NCBI RefSeq assembly: GCF_008298035.1
Contig: NZ_CP042910.1
Coordinates: 6,200,001 to 6,264,000, forward strand
Origin: Gimesia maris
GTDB taxonomy: Bacteria > Planctomycetota > Planctomycetia > Planctomycetales > Planctomycetaceae
DNA length: 64,000 nucleotides
Reading direction: 5' to 3'
In this document: positions 9,255 through 18,420 of the stretch, piece by piece
Position numbering within the stretch: position 1 is the stretch's first letter
Layout: each line of letters starts with the position of its first letter
Notes under the pieces: model-generated
What the model was told of the DNA's origin: nothing
What the model saw: the letters and a program-made list of their open reading frames with translations, nothing else
Database searches by the model: none
Program-made: the position numbers and the translations under genes

Positions 9255-11354
9255 TTACTTCTCGACTTTCGCTTTCATGAAGGAAGACACTTTTTTATCC
9301 GCAATCCCGAGGTTTTTCACAGTCGCGAGCAGACGATTCAGCGTCGACCGATCTTCTTCCCCTTCAGCCTGAACCAGCATCTGGGAAATCAGAGCGGCTA
9401 TTGAGAGGTTCTTGACATCTTCGAATGACATGCCAAACCGGGTAATAAAGGTCTGCAGCTGATCTTCGAAGTAGTCAGGGTTCCCGTTAAAAAACGTATT
9501 CTTAATGTCCGTCAGAGTTTCACTGTTGTGAACAAAACGATCGATCGACTTACCACTCTTGATAGAGTCCACAATCTTATCGAAGAATGTTGTTTCGCCT
9601 CCCACGATATCGATGCGGGCTGATTTCAACGCTTCACCCACGATACCAGCCTGAGCCTCTGCGATCTCCTGCTGTGCAGCGATGGCAGCCAGTTCGATTT
9701 CCTTGTCTTTGTTGAGGCGGATTTTGAATTCTTCGTGATCTCGTCCCACACCATCGAAGAGTTTCATTGCCTTGGCTTTGTCGACAATTCCAGTTGCTTC
9801 CGAGCTGTACTTGAGCTGCATGACCTTGGCTTCCGCAGTTCCGGTCTTTTCAGTGGCTTCCGCCTTGGCGATCATAACGTTGGCTTCGGCCTGACCTGTC
9901 TTTTCGGTCGCAGTGGCTTTGGCAATCATGACCTGGGCATCAGCCAATCCAATGGCAGCGCCGTCGGCCGTCTTGGCTTCCGCCATGACTTTGATGGCAT
10001 CCGATTTCTTCTCTGTGGCTGTTTTCTCTGCTTCCGCTTCAATGACCACTTTTTCAGCCAGCAGCTCAGCAGACGATTTCTGAGCTTCTGCAGCTTTGAC
10101 TTCTTTGACCAGATTTTCCTGGGCTTCCATCTCCGCTTTGGTGACGGTGACCTGCTTCAGACGATCTGCGGTTGCAAATTCGTGAGTATCCTTGATCCGT
10201 TCTTCCTCTTCGACAACGGCTCGTTCCACGATGACACGTTCCCGAATCACTTCCTGGATATTGCGTTTTTCAACTTCGATAGCTTTATCTTTGTCAATCT
10301 CAGCCAGTCCGACAACGCGGGCACGTTCGGTGACTTCAAGCAGTCGGTCTTTTTCGACCCGTTCATTTTCGACCGCTTCCGTTCGTTGTTTGCTCTTTTC
10401 GGCAACAATGACCTGACGCAGCTTATTCTCTTCCGCGATGGCCAGTTCCTCATCGGTGCGAATCCGGGCGGTCTCTGCTTTCAACCGCTCTTCGTGTTCC
10501 ACGCGACGTGCTTCCGCATGTTCACGGGCAGTTAACGAAGCGATTTCACGTGTCTGTTTCTCGACTGCTTCCACACGCTGACGTTCCAGTTCCAGAATGG
10601 TTTCCTGAGCTTCCACGTCCTGCTTCTTAATCGTTTTTTCTTTTTCCCGGGTAATATGGTTCGACAGGACGTGCTCGCGGGCCGTCAGATCGGTGATCTT
10701 CTTGATCCCCTCGGCGTCGAGAATGTTCGTGGGACTCAGTTTTTCCAGAGGTGTCTGTTCCAGGTAATCAATGGCACAGTCGTCCAGCACGTAGCCGTTC
10801 AGGTCGGTCCCGATGATCTTCAGAATCTCTTCTTTGAACTTATCCCGTTCGTTATACAGTTCGACGAAGTCGAAATGCTTCCCGACGGTCTTCAAAGCTT
10901 CGGAAAACTTGGCATCAAATAACTCAATGAGTGCATCACGGCTGGATGCTCTTTTACACCCCAGAGACTGGGCGACATTTCGGATATCGTTCGCTGTATT
11001 ATTAACACGAACAAAAAAAGCAACTTCGATATCCGCACGGATATTGTCCCGGCAGATCAGTCCGACTTCGCCTTTGCGGGCAATTTCAATTCGCTTGACC
11101 GAGAGATCCATCTGGTCGGCTCGATGCAGAACCGGGATCACAAAAATCCCTTCGCCGTTAGCCACCTTTAAATTACCCACACCTGTCCGCACCAGGGCTT
11201 CTTCCGGGCCTACTTTGCGGTAAAAGCGGGAAACCGCGACAGCAAAACCGACAACAAAGACTCCGATAATGAGGCCCGCGACAACCACTGACTCACTGAG
11301 AAAGTCGACCCCCAACAGAAATGCTGCGGGAAGTTGAAATGCCGATATGGACAT
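9255..11354 (-). CDS. Flotillin-like SPFH/band 7 protein (YqiK type)
   Basis: 699-residue flotillin. A single hydrophobic segment at about residues 22-42 anchors it in the membrane. It is followed by an SPFH/band 7 domain (KVGPEEALVRTG onward) and a very long Glu/Ala/Lys-rich coiled coil. Within the coiled coil a 17-18-residue unit (VMIAKAxATEKTGxAEA) is repeated in tandem near residues 465-515. The C-terminal ~150 residues are globular. Flotillins oligomerise at the inner membrane and organise membrane microdomains. The upstream OB-fold gene ends 4 bases before this start, so they are co-transcribed and probably translationally coupled. The AAA+ gene follows after 236 bases. In Escherichia coli the equivalent pair is yqiJ-yqiK; I do not assign those symbols because the C-terminal part differs. 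Confidence 0.92.
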   Translation of the reverse strand: MSISAFQLPAAFLLGVDFLSESVVVAGLIIGVFVVGFAVAVSRFYRKVGPEEALVRTGVGNLKVANGEGIFVIPVLHRADQMDLSVKRIEIARKGEVGLICRDNIRADIEVAFFVRVNNTANDIRNVAQSLGCKRASSRDALIELFDAKFSEALKTVGKHFDFVELYNERDKFKEEILKIIGTDLNGYVLDDCAIDYLEQTPLEKLSPTNILDAEGIKKITDLTAREHVLSNHITREKEKTIKKQDVEAQETILELERQRVEAVEKQTREIASLTAREHAEARRVEHEERLKAETARIRTDEELAIAEENKLRQVIVAEKSKQRTEAVENERVEKDRLLEVTERARVVGLAEIDKDKAIEVEKRNIQEVIRERVIVERAVVEEEERIKDTHEFATADRLKQVTVTKAEMEAQENLVKEVKAAEAQKSSAELLAEKVVIEAEAEKTATEKKSDAIKVMAEAKTADGAAIGLADAQVMIAKATATEKTGQAEANVMIAKAEATEKTGTAEAKVMQLKYSSEATGIVDKAKAMKLFDGVGRDHEEFKIRLNKDKEIELAAIAAQQEIAEAQAGIVGEALKSARIDIVGGETTFFDKIVDSIKSGKSIDRFVHNSETLTDIKNTFFNGNPDYFEDQLQTFITRFGMSFEDVKNLSIAALISQMLVQAEGEEDRSTLNRLLATVKNLGIADKKVSSFMKAKVEK

Positions 11355-11358
11355 GATG

Positions 11359-11979
11359 TTATGACTCCTGGCTAATTTTTACGACGTAAAATACCTGTTT
11401 TTCCGAGTTATAGTCTGCTAGCCGAACCAGATCTCCCTTCTGGATCGTTTCGTCTTCCGCACGTATATGTAGTTTTAACGGGGCTCCCTCAGTTTCCAGC
11501 TCTCCCTGGCCAAAGCGGTCAGTCACCGTGGTACTGGTAACGACACACGACTTCCCTAACAAAGTCTCAACCTGGTTAGGGGGTGTAAACTGGAAATATC
11601 CTTTAAACGGTTGAGTGACCAGTTTAGTGACTACCAGGCTGATCCCCAGATTTCGCAGTAATAATGGCAGATAGTCCAGCCATGTATTGATCTCTACTTT
11701 GGAATCGAAATTCACTGAGAGCATCCACATACTCAGTGAAAATATACTCAACCAGAGCATTACCGGTACTTCACCAATATTCAAAAAACGTAAACCGATA
11801 AACCCAAAATCAAGAAAAGAAGTGCCCTCTGTACCGATTTCAAAATCCAGATCAAAATCTAAAAAATCTAATTCCATGAATCCCAGTATGACACAGATCC
11901 AGTACAGCAGGCAGACTGCCAGCAGAACCGTTGCCGGCAGGGTGGGCCATTCCAGACTGACTTTGATAATTTCAGGCAC
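11359..11979 (-). CDS. Membrane protein with C-terminal OB fold (YqiJ/NfeD-like)
   Basis: 206 residues. There are three hydrophobic stretches (about residues 14-34, 60-85 and 100-125), then a soluble C-terminal domain beginning LLGKSCVVTSTTVTDRFGQG that has the length and Gly/Thr pattern of the NfeD/YqiJ OB fold. Proteins of this type are usually encoded next to a flotillin and are thought to act as its membrane partner. The start is GTG at 11979, supported by a GGGAG ribosome binding site 6 bases upstream. First gene of the OB-flotillin-ATPase series. Confidence 0.85.
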   Translation of the reverse strand: MPEIIKVSLEWPTLPATVLLAVCLLYWICVILGFMELDFLDFDLDFEIGTEGTSFLDFGFIGLRFLNIGEVPVMLWLSIFSLSMWMLSVNFDSKVEINTWLDYLPLLLRNLGISLVVTKLVTQPFKGYFQFTPPNQVETLLGKSCVVTSTTVTDRFGQGELETEGAPLKLHIRAEDETIQKGDLVRLADYNSEKQVFYVVKISQES

Positions 11980-12315
11980 CGAATACTCCCGGACCTCGGG
12001 ATGATGGAAAAAATTGAAAGGTTACAAGTGACTCAAGCAGCGATGAAAACAATTCAACGTGTACGGTTCATCAAGTATGTACCTTGAAAATCAACCTGCA
12101 GCTATAAGAACGGGAATTTGATTCACAGGATCAAGAAAACCTGCGAAACCGGCAGATTTTTTCCCGATATCGTAATCGTTAGCAAAAAGGGAATTGTGCA
12201 GAGAGCATTCAATATGCGGCAATCGGCTGAGCAAAACGGGAAATATATCCTCGTGAGGCAATATTTTCTCAAGATTCCGATTACAGCCGACTGGGATTTC
12301 TGGAAGAGCAGACGT
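11980..12315. other. Intergenic region upstream of the flotillin operon
   Basis: Roughly 335 bases between the OB-fold gene and the fabI terminator. Several short open frames on both strands lack ribosome binding sites and any recognisable composition, so I call none. The operon promoter should be here, but no clear -35/-10 pair stood out. Confidence 0.5.
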
Positions 12316-12356
12316 AAAAAAACCACCTGTTGTAACGATTATGTTCAACAGGTGGC
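12316..12356 (-). terminator. Rho-independent terminator of fabI
   Basis: A perfect 10-bp stem (CCACCTGTTG at 12323-12332 with CAACAGGTGG at 12346-12355) is followed on the minus strand by a run of seven U. It starts 31 bases beyond the fabI stop codon. Confidence 0.9.
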
Positions 12357-12386
12357 TTCGTTTGAATATAGGGTTTGCAGTCGGAG

Positions 12387-13208
12387 TTAAGCCTGAGCCT
12401 GCTCCTGCTGAAGTTCAATTGGAGGAGCTGCCATCACGTGGTAACCGGAATCCACGTGATGATTCTCACCGGAGACTCCGCTGGACAGATCGCTGAGCAG
12501 ATACATGCCGGCTTTGCCAACATCGTCCGGCGTGATGTTTTTGCGGAGTGGCGACATCGTCTGATACAGTTTCATCATCAGATCGAATTCACCGACAGCC
12601 GAGGAACTGAGTGTCTTCAACGGACCGGCACTCAGGCTGTTGACGCGGATACCCTGTGGTCCCAGCTCGTTTGCCAGGTACATCACCGAGTTCTCCAGAG
12701 CCGACTTGCAGATCCCCATTACATTGTAACCGGGGATCACTTTTTCGCCGCCGAGATAACTCAGAGTCAGAATGCTGCCACCTGGCTTCAAAATATCTTT
12801 GGCGCGATTGGCGACCGCCAGCAGACTGTAGACGCTGATTTCCATCGAGAGCTTGAAGCCATCGCGGCTCACATTATAAACGGGGCCTTTCAGGTCATCC
12901 ATCGGGGCATAGGCAATCGAGTGTAACACGAAATCGATCTCACCATATTCCGCTTTGACAGTTTCAAAAACCTTATCCAGGTCTTCGTCCTTGGTCACAT
13001 CACAGGGAATCATGATCTTGGCGCCCTTTGGCTCGACCAGCTTTCGCAGACGACGCTCCATACGAGGACGCTCAGGATCTTTATCCGGAAGGTGAGTGAA
13101 AGCAATTTCAGCGCCTTCGTCATAAAGCTTTTCAGTGATGGCCCATGCAATTGAATGGTCATTCGCGATGCCCAAAACCAGACCTTTTTTGCCTTCAAAA
13201 AGACCCAT
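12387..13208 (-). CDS. fabI: Enoyl-[acyl-carrier-protein] reductase (NADH), FabI
   Basis: 273 residues, the usual FabI length. It catalyses the last reduction of each fatty acid elongation cycle, enoyl-ACP to acyl-ACP with NADH, in the cytoplasm. The Rossmann nucleotide-binding start [16 protein letters not shown] is at residues 9-24. The active-site tyrosines and lysine typical of FabI are at Tyr151, Tyr161 and Lys168 (Y-x6-K), within a block closely matching the classical FabI signature. The C-terminus has the [13 protein letters not shown] segment. ATG at 13208 with a purine-rich site upstream. It is a single-gene unit with its own terminator, downstream of the sigma factor on the same strand but not obviously co-transcribed. 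Confidence 0.95.
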   Translation of the reverse strand: MGLFEGKKGLVLGIANDHSIAWAITEKLYDEGAEIAFTHLPDKDPERPRMERRLRKLVEPKGAKIMIPCDVTKDEDLDKVFETVKAEYGEIDFVLHSIAYAPMDDLKGPVYNVSRDGFKLSMEISVYSLLAVANRAKDILKPGGSILTLSYLGGEKVIPGYNVMGICKSALENSVMYLANELGPQGIRVNSLSAGPLKTLSSSAVGEFDLMMKLYQTMSPLRKNITPDDVGKAGMYLLSDLSSGVSGENHHVDSGYHVMAAPPIELQQEQAQA

Positions 13209-13362
13209 GTGTGTTACTCCGTAAATATGATGAAATCCAGGAGGATTGAAGTTACCGGAACCTTCAATCCAGGGCGCATCCCATTGAATTATCGCGCCTT
13301 CGCTCTATTATGCTCGCTCCAGATGCGTATAAACTATTCGAATTGAGCGAAATAGAAAAGTC

Positions 13363-13401
13363 AAAGGCGGTCTGTTGTTCGTGAAAACAGCAAACCGCCT
13401 T
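13363..13401 (-). terminator. Probable terminator of the sigma factor gene
   Basis: AAGGCGGT (13363-13370) pairs with ACCGCCTT (13394-13401), with an inner CTGTT/AACAG stem. It begins about 33 bases after the sigma factor stop. The U-tract on the minus strand is short and interrupted, so efficiency is uncertain. Confidence 0.6.
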
Positions 13402-13433
13402 GAATCTGGTGCAATATGGTAAGAATTCAGGAC

Positions 13434-15200
13434 CTACTCAAGTGCCCCCACCATGGTGGAAGACTCCTGATCTGTCTGCACGCCCTCTTCACCTTCGTTT
13501 TCCTCATCTTCCTTGTTCGGGAAGATGGCATCGACAAAGCCTCGCAGATGGGCACTGCGTGTCTGATGCTGCAGTTTTCGCAGCGCCTTGGATTCGATCT
13601 GGCGAATTCGCTCGCGGGTTACTTTGAAGATACGACCGGTTTCTTCCAATGTATAACTGTAGCCATCACCTAAGCCATATCGCAGACGGATGATTTCACG
13701 TTCACGGTATGTCAGGCTTTTGAGAACATGCTCAATTTTGTCTTTCAGCATTTCACGCATGGCAGCGTCTGCAGGAGAGGATTCGTGTCCATCTTCCAGG
13801 AAATCACCGAAGCTGCTGTCTTCACTTTCTCCCACAGGCGTATCCAGGCTGATGGGATGTTTCCAGGTCTTCATGATCCGTTCGGTCTCTTCCACACCAA
13901 GACCAACGGAATCGGCCAGTTCTTCCATCGTCGGTTCACGACCGGTTTCCTGGCGAATCTGTTCGCTGCGCGCTTTCAGAGTAGAGATACTCTGGAACAT
14001 GTGCACGGGAATTCGAATGGTCCGGGCATGGTCGGCGACAGCGCGGGTAATGGCCTGACGTATCCACCAGGTAGCATAGGTTGAAAACTTATAACCACGG
14101 CGATATTCATATTTTTCCACACCACGCATCAGGCCGGCGTTTCCTTCCTGAATCAGGTCCAGGAAGCTTAAGCCACGATTTCGGTATTTTTTAGCAATCG
14201 AGACAACCAGACGCAGGTTTCCGCCAGAGAGTTGCTGCTTGGCTTCGGTCCAGTCATCAAAACGACGTTTGATTTCCCGGGAACGGGTCTGAAAATCTTC
14301 TGATGTTTCGACCACCATGATGGTCAACTCAGACAGTTCGCGTTCCAGCAGACGGTGATCGGTGGCCTTATGACGCAGCTGCTTATAATCTTCAAGCTGT
14401 TCCTGAACCTCACGCATCCGACCGGCAATCTGATGAATTCGTTTCAGAACCGGCTGCAGACGTTGCGTACGCAGACAGAGTTCTTCACAGAGGGTTGCCA
14501 TTTTCTGGCGACGTACCACCATCCGCTTTTGAACTTCACGCTGCTCAACCTTACCAAGTTCACCAGACTGAATCAGCTCAAAATCCTCATTGTTTTTCTG
14601 GAGGAGTGCCTTTAAGGTTGCGATATTATAAGGCATCCGCCCCATAATCTGATCTTTGGTGGCATCTTCGGTATCAGAGGTGCGTAAGGTTCGCTCAAAA
14701 GGAAGCTCTCCTGCGAACACTTTCTCCAGAGTGTCGATGGCAATCTTGAGTGCGAAATCAGATTCCAGCACAGTGCGGCGAAATCGTTTACGCGTGATTT
14801 CAATCTTCTTGGCCAGAAAAATTTCGCGAGAACGACTCAACAGTGGGATATTTCCCATCTGACTGAGATACATGCGAATGGGATCACGCGAAGAGAGCGA
14901 TGTTTCGGGTTCAACAATGGAGGAAGAAGCATCATCTGAATCTTCATCTGCCCCCTGAGCTACATCCGAGTGGGTGTTCGCTGAGGAGTCGACGGAAGCA
15001 ACTTCCTCATCATCAATATCCGCATTCGGATCATCAATCAGATCAAGGCCACGCTCTTCCAGTCCCACGACAATATATTCAATCAGCGAGGGATCGCCTC
15101 CTTCGTCTGGGAGGAACGTATGAACCTGTTGAAATGTTAAAAAACCTTGTTTTTCCGCTTCCTGAAATAGTAAGTTCAGATTTGCATCGAAACGGTGCAC
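13434..15200 (-). CDS. rpoD: Primary RNA polymerase sigma factor (RpoD/SigA)
   Basis: 588-residue group 1 sigma-70 factor directing RNA polymerase to housekeeping promoters. Regions seen in order: an N-terminal region 1.1-like domain (residues ~1-75), an acidic linker, region 1.2 ([18 protein letters not shown]), a ~200-residue non-conserved helical insert, region 2 ([16 protein letters not shown] through the [16 protein letters not shown] segment), region 3, and region 4 with the helix-turn-helix [18 protein letters not shown] near residues 517-535. The tail ends in a short acidic extension. The start is GTG at 15200 with AGGGAG 7 bases upstream. A long, possibly structured leader region precedes it. 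Group 1 assignment rests on the presence of region 1.1 and the near-perfect 2.3-2.4 segment. Confidence 0.93.
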   Translation of the reverse strand: MHRFDANLNLLFQEAEKQGFLTFQQVHTFLPDEGGDPSLIEYIVVGLEERGLDLIDDPNADIDDEEVASVDSSANTHSDVAQGADEDSDDASSSIVEPETSLSSRDPIRMYLSQMGNIPLLSRSREIFLAKKIEITRKRFRRTVLESDFALKIAIDTLEKVFAGELPFERTLRTSDTEDATKDQIMGRMPYNIATLKALLQKNNEDFELIQSGELGKVEQREVQKRMVVRRQKMATLCEELCLRTQRLQPVLKRIHQIAGRMREVQEQLEDYKQLRHKATDHRLLERELSELTIMVVETSEDFQTRSREIKRRFDDWTEAKQQLSGGNLRLVVSIAKKYRNRGLSFLDLIQEGNAGLMRGVEKYEYRRGYKFSTYATWWIRQAITRAVADHARTIRIPVHMFQSISTLKARSEQIRQETGREPTMEELADSVGLGVEETERIMKTWKHPISLDTPVGESEDSSFGDFLEDGHESSPADAAMREMLKDKIEHVLKSLTYREREIIRLRYGLGDGYSYTLEETGRIFKVTRERIRQIESKALRKLQHQTRSAHLRGFVDAIFPNKEDEENEGEEGVQTDQESSTMVGALE

Positions 15201-15400
15201 GGGTCACTCCCTTAATTTGTATTATCAAAAAAATTACGGCCACACGTCCGTGTGTAACCACGGCGTTTCTGTTTATGAGAATAAAAGGACAGTGTGATCA
15301 GCAGGCGTCAGAATTGATCTTTTCACTATACTTTTCCAATTTTTCTACTATATCAACTCAATACTTTATTACTGTCACTCTACTCATCACTAGCTGATTC

Positions 15401-15709
15401 CTATAGCGATAGAGCTATGAAATAATTGCAAAAAACTCCAAAACACGTTGGTGTTATTAATACCTGCCGTAAAACCGTTCTCCCTGCCGGGAGCAAGGTG
15501 TAAGCTAGACCCGAAGCACAAAAGGATCGCTAGAGGTAAGTGGGGCACTGCGTAGAGCATCTGAAGAACTAAGTTGCTCAAATACGCTTTTACGCGCTTC
15601 GTCGGAGCATCCGATTCGCCAACTAAATTAGTCAAGAGGGTTCTCTCCCAAGACATCCTTACTTCTCCCGAGAACCTGAAAAAAGCTAATAAGCCTCCAG
15701 CTCATATAG
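15401..15709 (-). ncRNA. Possible structured RNA or sigma factor leader
   Basis: The ends can pair: CTATA (15401-15405) with TATAG (15705-15709), and GAGCT (15412-15416) with AGCTC (15699-15703). Inside are four local hairpins: CTCCC/GGGAG with a TGCC loop (15480-15493), GAGCA/TGCTC (15555-15579), TCGGA/TCCGA with a 3-base loop (15602-15614), and GGTTCTC/GAGAACC (15639-15676). A TAGGAT hexamer at 15714-15719 on the minus strand would place a transcription start at the outer stem. I found none of the hallmarks of tmRNA, RNase P RNA, SRP RNA or a tRNA. A 6S-like regulator or a leader of the sigma factor mRNA would fit, but neither is proven. Strand is inferred. Confidence 0.25.
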
Positions 15710-16085
15710 CCCCATCCTACCACAACTTTTCGTAACGTCTACGGAAATCCACAATGACGATTTAAAAAAAAATAAAAAACCTCAGCAACCTTACCAGATA
15801 ACAACTTACGTGCGCTAAAAAGATCCCTCCCCTGACGGGGAAACACCAAAATTCAAAAAACAGCTCAAGTCTCTGAAACGGGGTACCGCACCCGGGTTCT
15901 CTATAAACCCATTACAAACGAGCAACCGGATGTAACCTGATTCACTACAGACATTTTCACACTACAGACTGAATAGTCAATCCCCTGATTTCAAACCGGT
16001 AATGAACAAATAGTGAAGTTATTCCGAAAAGTGAGCCCGGATTATCATGATTCCTGAAGACACCGCTGGAAAAGAATTCGCTTGA
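15710..16085. other. Intergenic region between the possible RNA and citrate synthase
   Basis: About 375 bases with A-rich tracts and one small GC hairpin (CCCC-TGAC-GGGG near 15828-15840). No gene recognised. Confidence 0.5.
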
Positions 16086-16113
16086 TTGAACTTATGAAAG
16101 GGCTTGATATACT
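16086..16113 (+). promoter_or_regulatory. Candidate sigma-70 promoter of citrate synthase
   Basis: TTGAAC (16086-16091) and TATACT (16108-16113) are separated by 16 bases, a good sigma-70 match, 70-135 bases before the candidate starts of the citrate synthase gene. Confidence 0.5.
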
Positions 16114-16248
16114 GGGATGATACGAGTTTTCCATAGTTTGTTTAATTAAAGTCAGGCGGCGATTACTGTCTCACCAGAGCCCCTGGTGCGTGATCCTTCA
16201 CCTTACTGGAATTTATTGGCTGTAGTTGAGAAAGTGGAACCAGTTCAA

Positions 16249-17397
16249 ATGAGCGCAGAAGACGTAGAGAAATCATCGAGCGAAGCTGTCAAAGGGCTAA
16301 AAGGGATCATAGCAGCTGACAGTTCTATCTGTTTAGTAAATGGAACCATTGGGAAACTGCTGTATCGTGGATATAACATCGACGATCTGGCAGAGAATGC
16401 GACATTTGAGGACGTTTCTTTTCTGTTGTTAAACGGAGAGCTTCCTACCGCCACTCAACTCGCTGCCTACCAGGCTGAACTGAAACAGTACCGCAGTATC
16501 CCCCCGGAACTGATCGACGCCCTGAAAAAGCTTCCTGTTTCAGCACCACCGATGGCACTGCTGAGATCGATTACATCTCTGGCAGGTGTTTATGACCCTA
16601 ATGCGGAAATTGAAACGTTTGAGAATCGGTTACAGATTTCGATCAAACTGATCTCTCAGATCCCGACCATTGTGGCCGCCATTCACCGCGTTCGCCAGGG
16701 ACTGGAACCGGTTGAACCGGATCCCGAACTGTGCCATGCCGGGAACTTCATGTATATGATCAATGGCGAGAAACCAAGTGAAGATGCAACCCGTGCCATG
16801 GATCTCATCCTCACACTCCATGCAGAACATGGATTAAATGCCAGTACGTTTACCGGTCGAGTCATTATCGCGACTCTACCTGATATTTATTCTGCAGTCA
16901 CAGGTGCTATTGGCGCACTGAAAGGGAAACTGCATGGCGGAGCGAACACCGAAGTTCTGAAAACACTCTTCGAAATCGGTTCCGTCGAAAATGTTGCCCC
17001 CTATGTGAAAAAAGTCCGCGAAGCCAAAGGCAAGTTTATGGGCTTTGGGCATGCCGTTTACCAGGTAGAAGATCCACGTGCAAAACATTTAAAAGAACTT
17101 TCACGGCGACTCGGAGAAGAGACCGGCGAACCCAAGTGGTATGAGATGTCCATCGAGATGGAAAAACTCGTCTACGAGGAAATCAAGCGAAACTGCAATG
17201 TGGACTTTTACTCAGCCAGTCTTCAGCATTACATGGGCATCCCGGGCGATCTGTTTACCTGTATCTTTGCAGCCAGCCGCATCGCTGGCTGGTGTGCTCA
17301 TATCCTGGAACAACTGGACGGAAATAAAATCATCCGCCCCAAAGCAAACTATATCGGGTACGACGAACGCCCCGTCATTCCGGTAACCGAACGTTAA
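16249..17397 (+). CDS. gltA: Citrate synthase
   Basis: 382 residues from the ATG at 16249; an in-frame GTG at 16186 would add 21 residues that do not look like the family, and neither start has a strong ribosome binding site. The enzyme condenses acetyl-CoA and oxaloacetate to citrate, the entry step of the TCA cycle. Conserved active-site blocks are present: the HAEHGLNASTFTGRV segment with the first catalytic histidine, GALKGKLHGGAN with the second, and GFGHAVYQVEDPRAKHL with His and the following aspartate-containing loop. The length is that of the short bacterial type I dimeric enzymes. A related methylcitrate synthase activity cannot be excluded from sequence alone, but no prp genes lie nearby. 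It has its own promoter candidate and a strong terminator. Confidence 0.93.
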   Translation: MSAEDVEKSSSEAVKGLKGIIAADSSICLVNGTIGKLLYRGYNIDDLAENATFEDVSFLLLNGELPTATQLAAYQAELKQYRSIPPELIDALKKLPVSAPPMALLRSITSLAGVYDPNAEIETFENRLQISIKLISQIPTIVAAIHRVRQGLEPVEPDPELCHAGNFMYMINGEKPSEDATRAMDLILTLHAEHGLNASTFTGRVIIATLPDIYSAVTGAIGALKGKLHGGANTEVLKTLFEIGSVENVAPYVKKVREAKGKFMGFGHAVYQVEDPRAKHLKELSRRLGEETGEPKWYEMSIEMEKLVYEEIKRNCNVDFYSASLQHYMGIPGDLFTCIFAASRIAGWCAHILEQLDGNKIIRPKANYIGYDERPVIPVTER

Positions 17398-17423
17398 CAG
17401 TTTTTGAATTGATCCAGTTCACA

Positions 17424-17450
17424 AACCCCGGTTTTCAACCGGGGTTTTTT
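17424..17450 (+). terminator. Rho-independent terminator of citrate synthase
   Basis: Perfect 10-bp stem AACCCCGGTT / AACCGGGGTT (17424-17433 and 17437-17446) with a 3-base loop, then a U-run, 27 bases after the stop codon. Confidence 0.93.
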
Positions 17451-17524
17451 CTGCTGGGAGAAACATCTTCTCTCTGGCCTAGATACACACTCAAAACACT
17501 GAATCAGACAGAAAGCCGCCAACC

Positions 17525-18412
17525 ATGCGAAACGTGCTTCGTTTTGTAGATTTACAATCCGGGTTACTCTGTTTTCTCTTTCTAGTCTGCCTGGCACATT
17601 CAGCAGCAGAATGCGGTGTGATCTATGTCGATAACCGGGCAGGAAACAATGCATTAAACGGCATTGCCCCCAAAATTGTATCCGGCAAAAACGGCCCGGT
17701 AAAAACAATTAAAAGAGCCCTGGAGTATGCCCGCCCCGGTGACAAAATCATCCTGATCAACAACGAGATCCCCTACCATGAATCGATCGCCCTCTCAGGT
17801 AAACGCTTCAGTGGAATCGGCCAGGAAATGTTTACCATTCTGGGAAATGGCGCAACAATCAGCGGTGCCATCCCTGTCCCCCAGAATGGCTGGAAACCAT
17901 TAAAGGACGGACTGTGGAAGGTCACCCCCTTCAGAAAAGGATACTTTAATCTGTACCTGGATGGGAAAACCCTGCCGGAATACCGTCCTGAAACAGATCA
18001 GGAGGTTAAGTTAACTGACATTCCATCGGGAAACTGGGCTGTATATAAAGGGTCGATTTATTACCGGGAACTGAAAAATCAGTTCCCCCCCAATGAGGTA
18101 TTCTCACTCGCCGGCATGTCTGTCGGACTGTCGCTGGTCGATGTAGAGGGGGTTCAAATATCGGATGTGACGTTTGAGAACTTTCGCATCGACGGCATTA
18201 ACGTTCATGACCGCTGTAAGAATATTATCCTGGAAAACGTCACCAGCACCGGGAACGGGCGCTGTGGGCTGGCTGTCAACGGAACTTCCCAGGTAGAAGT
18301 AATCGATTCAAAACTCATTGACAATCGGATCGAAGACCTGCTGATCACAGAACAGGGTGTAGCAAATCTTAAGCAGACCAAACTGGGTAAAAAAGCTACC
18401 CTGTCTCCCTGA
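17525..18412 (+). CDS. Secreted right-handed beta-helix protein
   Basis: 295 residues. A hydrophobic signal peptide (about residues 12-28, ending HSAAEC) is followed by IYVDNRAGNNALNG and a GPVKTIKRALEYARPGDKIIL block. That block is typical of the start of pectate-lyase-like parallel beta-helix proteins with a DUF1565-like N-terminus. The C-terminal third has repeated N/D-x-I-I/V-L-E-N-V-type coils (VEGVQISDVTFEN, CKNIILENVTSTGN, VEVIDSKLIDN). No catalytic residues of a named polysaccharide lyase could be assigned, so function is open; polysaccharide binding or cleavage outside the cell is a reasonable inference. The cysteine at the signal end has no clear lipobox. Convergent with the next gene at a distance of 8 bases. 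Confidence 0.75.
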   Translation: MRNVLRFVDLQSGLLCFLFLVCLAHSAAECGVIYVDNRAGNNALNGIAPKIVSGKNGPVKTIKRALEYARPGDKIILINNEIPYHESIALSGKRFSGIGQEMFTILGNGATISGAIPVPQNGWKPLKDGLWKVTPFRKGYFNLYLDGKTLPEYRPETDQEVKLTDIPSGNWAVYKGSIYYRELKNQFPPNEVFSLAGMSVGLSLVDVEGVQISDVTFENFRIDGINVHDRCKNIILENVTSTGNGRCGLAVNGTSQVEVIDSKLIDNRIEDLLITEQGVANLKQTKLGKKATLSP

Positions 18413-18420
18413 ACGAGTGA

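Noticed and set aside
9735-10535. 266-residue plus-strand frame opposite flotillin
   Set aside because: Phe/Gly/Leu-rich composition is the complement of the Glu/Ala/Lys-rich coiled coil.
12091-12390. Short open frames on both strands between the flotillin operon and fabI
   Set aside because: They cover the fabI terminator and have no ribosome binding site or protein-like composition.
15390-15656. 88-residue minus-strand frame within the possible RNA
   Set aside because: No ribosome binding site, no protein-like pattern, and the frame runs through several strong hairpins.
15401-15709. tmRNA, RNase P RNA or SRP RNA identity
   Set aside because: No tag reading frame ending in Leu-Ala-Ala, no tRNA-like ends, no GAGGAAAGUCCGGGC-type core and no SRP loop signature found on either strand.
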